Shown here one piece after another: positions 27,701 to 39,700 of a DNA stretch of 64,000 bases; the stretch's first letter is position 1; each line of letters opens with the position of its first letter. Under the pieces are notes generated by a model, which saw only the letters and a program-made list of their open reading frames with translations, was not told the origin of the DNA and ran no database searches. Source of the DNA: Drosophila persimilis (taxonomy: Eukaryota; Arthropoda; Insecta; Diptera; Drosophilidae). The stretch spans positions 14,384,001-14,448,000 of the forward strand of contig NW_020825298.1 of assembly GCF_003286085.1 (NCBI RefSeq), read 5' to 3'. The position numbers and the translations under genes are program-made.

Positions 27701-30700
27701 CTCCGCCCTGCCCACTCGGGGGACACCATCACCTGCATGTTGGCGGCTAATAAACTAAACCGCCATTGGCCATAAAACAATCTTGCCACCAGAGTGGACA
27801 CACAACACGGCAGCGAAGCAAAAAGACCCCCAAGACCTTCATCGACGCGACACGACACGGCAGGACGGGGCAGGACTGGGTCTGGGGGGTTGCAATCGGT
27901 GGCAATAACGTCCGACAATGGCAACGGCCTCCCACCCCGCAAAAGCCCCCCGCAACAACAACAACAACAGCAATGGAAACGCACTAATTTAAACGCTCAT
28001 AAAAGTGGACTACAGCCCCAACTGGAGCCCCCATCCGCCCAATCAAGGGCGTAGTTAGAGGGGTGAAAAATAGCTGGTTTTCGGGGTGGCTCTGAATGCC
28101 AGTGCACTCACCTTTCGAGTGTTTATGTTGACACTTTTCTGATACGAGCAGTACTTTTTTTGAAACATATAAATGCACTTACGAAAAGATTTATAGCATT
28201 AGAAAATTACCCTAAAATATAAGGATATTCTTCTCCGGTCTCTTGAAAGTATATCTATATTGTATGTATATTCATCTCTCTGGAGCGGATAAAATAGGGG
28301 ATCTATAGATGTCTTAAGCTGTAGAAAAGAATACTTTTCTTTGGGCATAAGGGCTTTCATTGATTCTTGCTCCCCGTATTACTCTCCCTACCACTCGGTA
28401 CTCCCTTTCACGTCCATCTTTTGGGAGCCCCTTTTTGATACACATCTTCTGCGCTGCACCCCTGGGAATATCGTGCACCAGGCAGGCAAAAACGCGCAAA
28501 CAAACAAACACTAGTTCTGTCTACGTTATACTTGTATAGATATTCAGGCACCGACTTTTGCGGGGTTGCCAGGCACTCTGTTTGCCTTCGACTGGTTCGT
28601 TCTCTCTCTCTTTCTCTCTCTATTTGTAGAAGGGCGAGCCACTAGCTTTGGTTAAGGGCCAACCAAAAATCAATAATATATTTAGTATTAATTACCAATC
28701 GCATCGAAAGCAACTAAAGCCAAGTCTTCGTATGCCTTTTTGGTTAATGACGCTTCGCCGTTTGGTATTTGTTTTTACGAGCAAGAAAGGGAAAAAAGCT
28801 TTCGGCATGCAATGTTTTGGGGTTGTATAGGGGAGAAGTTTTGTGGTTTTGATGGAGAATACTTATAGGAAGATCAGATGACAGACAAAGTATTGTGATG
28901 CCAACGAAGATTAAAGATAATGGTGGATACAATAGCGAAAGAATTCCGCTAAAAGAGATTTCTGTTATGGTAATTGGAAATGACACCCTACCCTCCTAAG
29001 CGATGATTTGCACATGTCGCTTCCACGGGGGCCTCCTTTTGCATATTAATTTTCTCTATGTTTTTCTTGTCGTCATTTTTCCGGTGGTAACAAATGCATT
29101 TTATTCAGCGGACATTTACGTGCCATAATAATGCCAAAACAGAAATCGTAACAAAGCAGATCGCAGAACACAGAACAGAATGCCGTGGAATTCCTCGAAA
29201 AACACAAAACTACACCACAGGCCCCCCCCCCACCCCCAATGGCCTGTGGGAAATGGAAAATGGGGAAAATTGCAACAAAATTTCATTGTTTCCCCTTACA
29301 TTTTAGATGACGTTTGTCGGTTGTCATTCTAAAGCGGATGTGGGTGCATTAAGAGATAGAAAGCGAGAAGGAGAGAGGGAGAGGGAGAGGGAGAGAGGGG
29401 AACATGGCTAACAGTTAGTCGACCATTTTGGTTCATGTTTATCGCTGGAAGCAAACAACCAACAAGCGACAATATTAAAACGGATGTAAACTGCAGATGC
29501 ATTCAATGCAACGACAGCAGTCAGCAGCCAGCAGCCCGTGGGTAAGAGCCGGGAGGGAAAAACATATATCTACACTGAGAAAACGGTAAGTGCAAAGCTA
29601 TAGAAACAAGGGAGAAGGAGGAAGAGAGCTTCCAGGAAGCTTCACCGATCTCGACTTGTCTCCTTTTCACCAGAATCTTTTCTGCTTCGCTGCATTTGTT
29701 GTTGTTCTTAAACACACAACGATTCCCACCCGACCGCAAGACGATTGTGAGGCTACGACGCACGAAGCTCCGACGCATCGCCGCAGCGGCGCAGTCGGCT
29801 TGGGTGTTCGTTTATTCCATGCTGCTTAATCTGCTCCGCTATCCATTCGTTCTCTTTCCAAATTGCTTACTCCCATCGCAGCGGGAAAAGGCATTCGTTT
29901 CTGTTGCCCTCTCGCTCTGTTTTGCATGAGTGGAGCAGCATAGGCTGCTAAAGTGCCCGTGTATTGCAAGTGTATTCGTGTAACCAAATCAAGTAGAATG
30001 TAAAGTAGAATGTCACTATAGTAGAATTCAATGTAGTTGAAGTAAATTTGTTTATTTTTTCGCTCAGTGTAGTGATACAAACTAGACAACAGTTACGACA
30101 ACTGCAGCAGCTACAGCTTCAGTCGCAGCACATCTACTCTCGTTTTAGTCACCGCCTTCGTCTGCATCGGACGCTAAAAATGTCACTGACATTTCCACTG
30201 ACAACATGGCTGGCCGGCCAACATCCCTGCCAGAGACACACACAAACTGCCGGCCAGCCGGGGCATCAAAATGTCCTCGTTGTCTGGATAGTCCTCGTTG
30301 TCCTAGAGATAATTTTAAACTTGCCACCAAATTGTGCTGCCAGCGGGGTGGGAGGTACTGCTGCATTATGGGGCGTCTGTCTGGTGCAGATCTCGTTGAA
30401 TTTGTCTGCCTGATTAACTGCAGAGCAACAAAGTTCCTTGGGATTAATGGTTGAGAGTGAAAAATTGATGGTAGCAGTGGTCTTTAATGAGAGGGATTGA
30501 GAGAAACCATAGAAACCCTTCTCCTGCACACGGATAACCTATCTCTCTAGGGCTCCAAAGCCCTTGAAGACGATTCCCTCCCCAGTTTAAACAGATTCCC
30601 ATATCTCTTCTCAAACACAAAGACCATCTCTACACAGAATCACCGTGTTATTAGTCCTTTTCTCCTATGCTCATGTACATTTACTTTCATTGCTTTCTCT

Positions 30701-33700
30701 CTTTCACATTTGACGCTAAATTAGCAACATTTCTGCTCTTGTTTGTCCCCCACCCCCCGCTGCCCCTCCCATAAAACCATCCACCATAGCCAACCCAGTA
30801 ATTGTTTCCCCTCCTTTGTTGTTTATCAGTCCAAACCCTAAAAACCGGCGACACATTCAGCAAAAATTAAGTTTCTATTCTGCAGGCGTCGGCACTGGTA
30901 AAATGCCTTCAATTCTCATAATATTTGCTCTTGTTTTTGCTTCTTCCCGTTGTTGTTGTTATTGTTGCTGTTGCTGTTGCTGCTGCTGTTCTTTGTACTT
31001 CCGTTTGTTGCACAAGGCAGCAGCAGCAGCAGCAACAACATCTACTTAGACGGCGGCTTTTATGCCGTTTCCTTCATTAAGCGCCCGTAAGTGTTTGCCT
31101 TCGTCTCTGCTCCCCCCCGCTCCCACCTCCCCCCTTTTTATTTGCCTTTCTTTTTGGCTCGTTCTTTCATGGGGTCCCGGTCCCACATATGTGGGTGCCG
31201 CCCATTCATCAGGAGAGGAGTACTTTTTGTTGAATTGCATTTAAATTAAATAGAAGTGGGAGATCTTTAGTCCATAGCTCGACTAGGGGATGCTCCTTAA
31301 ACAGAACAAATAATGTCCCCCGAAGAGGTTTGGAAGGTATCCCTTGAAAGGTTTCCTCTTTACGGTGCTATGAAATTTATTTATTTATGCTATTCTCAAG
31401 ATGTTCAAGTGCTCAAGCCGGTTCTATTCTTATATCTTCTGGATGCATTTTGCAACAGCATTTTTACTCTACCAAATCTACTTTTGTGGATCGATTTTGA
31501 AAATGCTTAATAAATTATTCATGAATTTATTAATAGAAATAAATTTTTTTTTTTAATAAAATAATTAATGTTTCTTTAAAAAAAATAATTTTTTTTTTAA
31601 GTTAATGTTTTTTTCACATACTTCTGGTTGTAATGAATTTTGATATCGATGGATTTTAGGACATTTTAAATGCCGAATGGTCGCAAAATACTCTAGAACA
31701 AAGGTCAAAGGTGTACAAATAGCCAAATACAATGGATACACATGAAAGTAGCAACTGGGTCTCCTGATTATCTTCTGGCTTTAGCAAACATCTAAACATC
31801 GACAGGAAACACACAAAAATAGGGGAATATCTTGATGAACTCTTCTGCTGCCTGGCCCAATGCGGGAGGAGGGACCTCAACCACACCGTGCAACCGTGCA
31901 ACCGTGCAACGCATACTGTTTTGGGGCATGTGGGGAAGCTGCAGTTGCTGCGGGCTTCTTTGTTGCTGTTGCAGCTTTTGTTTTAAATGTTAACTGTTGC
32001 AAATAATAATAAACTTCCCCCCTTTTTGCACTTTTCACTTTTGTTATTTCGCCTTCCGCTTTGGTTATTGTTTGGGCTCTTTGTGCACTATGTTCTCCCC
32101 CTCTCTCCCCTTCACCCCCCCTCTCTCTCTCGCTAGAGGTGATGCTATGCTCCTTCTTCTCTTCTGGCTTTTCCTCCTTATTTTCTGGCTTGAATTGGGG
32201 GATTTCCTTTGGCTTTGTTTATCTTGGCGGCCACCAAACTGGTGGTTTTCTTTGTGGACGCCCCATGCCCCATGCCCCTCCTCTGGCAACGCTAATTAGC
32301 TGATGTTGATGCTAGTGCTCAGGGGTCGACGCTGCTTTCTAGGGTATAAATGGGTGTGGCCTGGCTTTGAACTAAAATTAAAGAAACCTTTGCTTCATTT
32401 TCGGGTAAAATCTACCGAAAACCGATGAAAATTCTGTGAAATGGAAAATGTACCCTGTTCGCCTGGAAAATGCTTACCTCTTCAAATGAACTCCACTCCC
32501 CACCCCCCGCCCCAAACCCCCTTTGAGCCGCGTATTAGGAGCAGGGCAGCAGCGCCTCAATTGCTGTCAATAGTCGACTGTATTAAGTGGTGTACTGCAG
32601 GGCACTGAATGGAGGAGCCTTCCCCCCTCCTTCCCTCCCGCACCGCAGGGCGCGCACTCCTCCATTAATAATTCTCAGCCTCTGCCTGGAGGCTGGCTTT
32701 TCTTTTCTTTTCATTTTTTCGAGCTCTCTTTAAAAGGCAACTTTTTGCACTGAATAAATGCTTTGAGCAAATAACTTGGCCATAAATGGGTTAAGCCTTC
32801 GAAATGAAAATGAATTCTCAGCCGAAACGAGTTTAACGAGTATGTATGTGATTCTTTTACACTTTCGGTTTACTTTGCGAGTTTTACTCTCGTAAGCGAA
32901 GCTCAGCTCACAGTTTTCCAAAGTCCACAAATTAAGTTTGGGATTTCAGTTAAAACAAAAACCTGGCAGGGGAAAATGTAATTTTAGCAGCAAAACCCGA
33001 AAGTTGTAGCAGAAATGCACAAAAAACTGTACACGTAGGGGGTTTTTTTGTATTATTTGCTATATTTTGGTGGGAGATATGATTGTATAATTGAGATGGA
33101 TTTATATTCTGATCTGAAAAGTCTATTAAACAAAAAAACAAGGGGTTTTTCCAGAGTTCTAGAGTCTTTTCTAGGCGAAAATAATAAAAAACTGGACTGC
33201 AAGACGTTAAAAACCATTTTCAAAACCAAACAAAATTTCATCTGGTTTAATTTAATTATTTTATTTGGCATATTTATAGCTTTGGCTTCACTACACATTT
33301 TAATTTGGAATCAATTCTTCTTTACAATTTTATAAATTAATAATTAATAACTTGTTTTGTATATTAAATTTCAATTCAAACAAGAACAATATTTATCAAT
33401 AATTGAGTATTTTTACAGACCTTTATGTTCTCTATAGAAATTCCTTTTTATAAGAATTAATTTATTATTTTTCTGAATAATTTTTCGGTTTCATCAAAGT
33501 ATATTTTCCTTTATATATTGTTTTTCCTTGCCCCATTTGTTCCCATTTAAAAACATCCTCTTTTCACCCCTGGAAGCCTCTGACTTTTGACTTGACTTTT
33601 GCTAATATCAAATGACCTCTCACCTGCCACCGCTTGAAATCCACAAAAAAGAGGCAAAAATACAACTCAAAACCAAACAAAAAACTCAGCAAAATGAAAC

Positions 33701-36700
33701 GAACCAAAAAATAAATAAAGCAAACATAAAAACCAAACCAAAAAAAGGTAAAAAACTAGTCATAACTATCAAAAAATCAATAGTGCAGTAGCCTTTTATA
33801 CATAGAGCACTGCATATACTCCCCACTGTACATACCCACTGTACATATATACCGATGTACATAGGGACATTGCTTGCTGTTTCAGTGGTGTGTGTGTGTG
33901 TTTTTGCAGTCATTTAGCCGCATTTCCAAGGTGATAAACTGCATTGGCCAACGGAGAAAAACTTGGGGCAAACTTTTTGGGGCGTCACTTTTTTCCGGCT
34001 CTGACTTTTCTTCTGCATTTTGCACCGTTTTTTGCATAAAGTAAACACGTCACGTCACTGCAGACGAATGGATACAGATACATACATATCTGAGCAGAAT
34101 ATAAGGTATATAATGCAACAACTCAAGTGGGCGGGCGCCCGAAGCGCACGGCGTGGTCTGGGCCAAGGCTTCCTTTGGGCTTCATTGAGTCACAGAAACA
34201 AACACAGACGGAGGTGCAGTGGCAGCGGTAAGAGGCAGGAGGCAAGAGGCAAGAGGCAGGAGGCATAGCCGGGCACGTGCTGCCGGCATTTACTTATGTA
34301 ATTGCAGGGAAAGGGGAGCGACGGGACCCAAGAAGTGTGAAGCAGAAACGACGGAAAATGTGGAATAGTAAGGCCAGATAGTGGCAGGACTTAGTGGCGC
34401 CCTAGTCTGGGCCTCAAGGATAACAGAAAGCAGACGAAAAGAAGCAGGCGAAGCAGGTGGCTAAGCGTCTTACGGACTGAAAGAAGAAAGCAAAGAGGGG
34501 CAAAGGATTACCTGTAGACGCTTGAGGAGGGAAACCAGTAACAGAGATAGTTTGATATTTAGATTAACGAGAGTATTTTTCATAAAGAAGAGACATACTT
34601 CTTCCTAGAAACATCCACAGAATCCTCCCTTAAACGCGGAGAAGTCAACGACCTGGGGCACCCCAAAAAAGAACTTTCAACACAGCTTTTGAAGGATCTA
34701 CATCTAGTTGCAACAAAAAGCAACTGCCACACTGCTTGCTCCCAAGTGTGGCAACAAATAAAAAAGCGCCTAGAAAAGTCTGCTGTGTCCGTCATAGGAA
34801 CCACTCCAAAAACAGCCCGAAAAAAAGCTACAGTCGGTCACTGCTGCAGAGTATCTTTTTGAAGGTGTTTTCCTTCTTTTTATCCCTGTTCGTCTGCATT
34901 TCTCACTTATCTACTTGCAACAACTGTCGGCCGCTGTAGTGGTCCCAAAGTTTTCATTATTATCAGAGAGAGGGAGGGAGAGGCAAGGGGCACGTGGAGG
35001 GGACACACGCGCGCGACATCTGTGTGGAAACTAAATGCCAACAGAATTACAAAAGCAGCTGTCGCTGTCGTTGTAAATGTATCTGTATCTGTACTTATGT
35101 AAATGATGTTCTATGCAGTGGAAGTGGCAGGACTATCTTCCCGCTGGTCTGCTATCTTTTGTACCACAGATTAATCCATAAATTGTGCCTATCTCCCCCT
35201 CTAGAAATTTTCACCACAATTTCTCTTACTAATTGCTGTTTTATTTTCCTTTTCTCTTTGCAGGTAAGTTTCCGCACCTTAAGCCCACAAGTTGGCCAAT
35301 TTGCACCCGGGGGGGGAGAGGAAAGTGCTCAAAGACTGAGCCTCGATGAATCATCATCGTTTGCTTCTGCTCGACTCGAGCGGCGGCTGGCTGGCTGGCT
35401 GCAGGGAAAACCATTAAAACTACAACTACATCAGAGGCAGCAGCAGCTGCAATGCCGCTTTTCTTTTAGCCCCGTTTCTGTTTTTGCTGTTGTTGGGCTC
35501 TGAGCAGCTTTCGGTGGCGGCGCAGTAGTTTCTCCTGGCAGTAGTTTCTTTTTTCAGCCCGCAGACTTTCGTCGTTGGCGAACCCTCGAACCCTCGACCC
35601 TCGATGGCGATGGCATTTGGGAGCCAATCAATGCCAATGTGCCTGCCTGTCGTGCGAGTCACGTGCTCGATTTTTCAGTATTTTTCTGAGGAAAATGGCA
35701 ACAGAGGTAGCCCCCCTCCCCCCTCCCCCCACCGCGCCACCGCTGCTGTGGCTGGGCGTGGCATTTGAAAATGAAATGCGGTTTATGTTTGGGCTTTCCA
35801 TCGTCCCGATGGTCTGTTGTTGAGCCTGAGCTTAATAGGGGTCTTATTGAGCGAGCAGTTTCTTGCCCTCGAGCAGAGTACACTGCACGAAATGGTGGGG
35901 AAGGTTGACGAGCCAGACCCTCAAGGATTACCCACCACCCATGGGGAATCCAAGGACCGTACTGGGAACGGTTTTCTCTGAAATACCTTTCTCTGAAAAA
36001 TTCGACTATTGGAGAATTGGAGATAGAGATAAATGTGATTTGTTTGTAAGCCTCCGACATAGATATAGTGATCGAGTGGTGGTTCTTCCGAAACGGGTGC
36101 AGATCGAGTGGTGGCTCTTCCAAAGAGCGTGTGGATCGAGTGCATTCTGTGGGACACCATGAAACATTCATGGTTCTGGGAGTTCGAGCTACCTTTGTGG
36201 TGGAATATTCAGTGCATGAGCTTGGGTACTCTTCGATCAAAGTTTTTCCTTTGTGTGTACGCCAAAAATTGCTCCTTTTTGGATTGCAGTGTGGGGGAAT
36301 TATATTTTTTGTTGGATCTATTGGATCTGTGGGGCACAATGAAAGCTAGTGTTGCACTGCTTTCGTCTTCAGCCTTCTTTTCTCAGAACATTTGAGCTTA
36401 TTGAATTGTTGTCGCAGTAAATCAATGGCGAGTGCCTTGTGCCTTGTACCATTCCGTAACATAACTGAATGCACCGTACCGTTACGTGCTAGAAGAGGGC
36501 GTTCACCTTGCTCCGAATTGCCATTCACAACGAGATCACTCGAACCAACAGCTGACGACGCAAGGCAACTGTTATTCTAACTCGAATAACAGCTGCAACA
36601 CTCTTTCTGTCTCGCTCTTTGAGTGTGCCTGAATCATCAGCTGTTTTGGAACCGCCTCGACCTGCAAACGAAAGCAATTAAGCCGCACAAATCGACAAGG

Positions 36701-39700
36701 GGATAGAGAGAGAGAGAGAGAGAGACAACCAGACGACTGTCGCCGGCGACTAACGGCGCGCCGGCAGCACATGCCAAAAAGTATGCTACACGACAAAAAT
36801 TAAAACTACATTTCGCTCAAAGCTAACGGCAGGAAGGAAGGAACTACTACTCTCGTGTGTGTGTGTGCATGATTGTGCCTGTCCAACATTTCTGTGTCGC
36901 TTGTAGCTTGGGCTTGGGCCATCATCACAGTCCTAGTCGCAGTCGCAGTCGCAGTCCCACAGAGTCACTCCGTTAGCAGACTGTCCGTTCAGTTGTTTAG
37001 CGAATTCCTGCGAGTCAACAACTTGCAACAAAAAAATAACAGAGCCAAGGATTATTTCAGCAATTTATCAAGTTCAATTCGATTCGATTCGGTTTGTGTT
37101 TGTGTCTGTGTCTGGAGTTTGGAGCTTGGAGTCTGCGATTCACAATGGTGGCCATCCATTTGCATTTGAATTGTAAGTAAACTTTGGAGTTCTTTATCGT
37201 GGAAAACTTTGATGTAAGAGCTTCAAGCTGGGTACCCCTGGCGCCCACATTTACTATGAATGAAGCTATTATCTAACTGTTTACCGTGCCTCCAAGAGGA
37301 CGCCAGAGGAACCTATGCTTAAAACACCTCGATTCTCGGGGACTTTAAAACCACCTGAACACTCCCGCGATGGTTCAAACCCCCTACCCCCTATCCGGAT
37401 AATTGAGTGCCATATTGGCCTATGCGTGGCCCCGCTGAGGGCCTAACCTAACCTAACTGTTTACCGAAATACCATTGCAATTAAACAAATATTCCAGTCT
37501 AGATACTATACCCGAAAGAGCCACCTTCTTCCCTTCCCTGTCGGGGAGGGCACAATTTCTATCCTTAATTGTTTCTTTGCCCATTTTCCTGATGCATATA
37601 TGAAAATGGTTTCCATTGAAGTCTTGCCAGCCCAGCGGAAAAAACTGTTAATTGAACATGCATGGCACTGCCATCAAAGTTGCTGCCTTGACACATTCTC
37701 CACCAAAAACAAAGACCACAAGAGAGAGAGAGACAGAGAGAGAGGGAGCGAGACAGACTTTACCCTGGCACGCCCTGCAGCAGCGCAGGACAACACCTCC
37801 TTGGCCCCCGCAAAGGCATCAACTGCTGAGTCATACAAATAATTTAATTAAATGGAAATTAAAATGCTTTTATGAATATTAAGTAAAAGGCAACAGACGA
37901 GGCTCTTATGGCGTTTTTCCCCTCCCGTTTCTTTTGGGGACTCTATTTTTCGTGTCTTTGCCATTCTTTGCGACTGGGTGTGATAATTATTGAAAATGTT
38001 TCCCATCTGTCCTCTGGTGTTCTCTGGCGGGCGTGTGTGTGTGCGTGTGTGTGTACCCTTGTTGGGGCCAAAAGTTTTTATGCTCGAAATGGAACATTTT
38101 AAGCAAAAGTTTTTGGAGTGCTTCCAGCGGGGAAAAAGTCTTCAACAAGAATGTAAAGCCAACTTACGAGGAGGAGTACGAGGAAGAGTGCGAGGAGGAG
38201 TGCGAGGAGGAGTGCGAGGAGGAGTGCGAGGAAGCATACGAGGAGGGGTACGAGGAGGGGTACAAGTATATGCAGTATTTTTTAGACAACTTTTGAATAT
38301 GCTGTGCAAGGCAAAAGGCGAATGGCCATAATTGGATTTTGGCTATTTCACTTCATTTGGCTAAGTGAATGGGAGCACAAAAACTCCAAAATGGAAAACA
38401 TAATTGGATATGCCACTAAAATATCCACGAAAAAGACCGCCAAAAGTTTGAAACAGTCAAAAATATGCAACATAAATGGTGGCAATTTTTTCACGAATAT
38501 TTTCCGCCCCAAAAATGTAGAATGAATGCATTTTTTTGGTATTCATGGATTATTTGGATATCTCTTTTTTTTTGCTGCGCTTCTACCAATCCACCGACAA
38601 TCATCCCGATCGGGGGCACAAATAGAGATGTGGGGTTGATATTTGCTGTGTTTCTATAGAAAGATATCATCTACCATCGGCTATATCTCGTTGACAGAGT
38701 GTGGAACACCACTTGAATATCGACTTATCGACCCTTTCCCTACCTCCTAATTGTACCCCTTAAGAAATAACCGAAAATGTTGCCCAGCAATTAATTAATG
38801 AAGACAAACACGTTAGTCATTCAATTAACTTCCACAAAACCGCCAGCAATCCCCGGCGACACAGTCATTAAGTTGCCTTTCGGGCTGAGCTGTACTTCCT
38901 CCTTAGTCCCCGATTCTGGGTGATGTGTGATTGACTATCTCTGACGGCATGGCTTTATACTATGTGGGTGGTGGCCCTTTTGACATTTATTTTGCAGAGT
39001 CTGCAGATGTGCTGCCTGCCGCCTGCCGCCTGCTTTTTTGGGGTCTGATAAATCGCTTCCTTCAGCTCTCGACTGTCATAAGCAGGATTTTCGAGAGATA
39101 TCCCCCGCCCCTCCCCCCCCTTTCGAATGAGGTTCATTGTGGGAGTTTATTAAGGCGAGCATACGGCCAGGCGGCTATCAACACTTTATCATGTCGTTCC
39201 AATTAAAATCATGTCAGATTTATAGCAAATTTTTGTGGGCGCCCCCACATAGAGAACCTTAGGCGGCAGAGGTCCGTCCTTCTTGATTTCATTTAGCACA
39301 AATTGTTGGCCAGGATTTTTAATTAAAAGCGTGAAATGTCAACGGCTCTTTTTATTGCAGCAGTGCCTCCAAAGAGGGGGAGGGGCTGTACTACATTAAG
39401 TACGAGCACATAAAATGCAAGTTGGCAAAACTCTCTCTCTCTCTCTCTCTCTTTTAGCAAAATATTTTAATTGAGGTCAAATGCTGTGTGGTGTGGTGTG
39501 TTCGGGTATGTGGATGCATTTTACGCTGCTTTAAATTTGTATAATGATGCTTATTATGTTAATGAGAGTTTTTAGTTGGGTCCTGCGGCCAAGAACAGCT
39601 TGGGTGTAGTGTTAACAAGCCCTGGGGTCCAAAAAATAAGCACAAGCAACGACCGCTCCTTCCCCCACGGACAAACCCGCGCTAAAAAGAGTTTGAGGTC

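Noticed and set aside
29586-29591. GTAAGT donor at 29586 as another stai first exon
   Set aside because: No ATG with the required phase lies upstream, and the common exons contain no start codon, so a non-coding first exon would not give a stathmin with a complete N-terminus.
35659-36339. 226-codon minus-strand ORF in the stai intron
   Set aside because: Both strands are open here, composition is Pro/Ser/Arg-rich and unlike a folded protein, it crosses a tandem repeat, and no start or splice context supports it.
37441-37456. CCTAACCTAACCTAA as a telomere-like sequence
   Set aside because: There are only three units, placed at the end of a target-duplicated insertion. Flies do not use TTAGG telomeres, so it reads as a retroposon tail.
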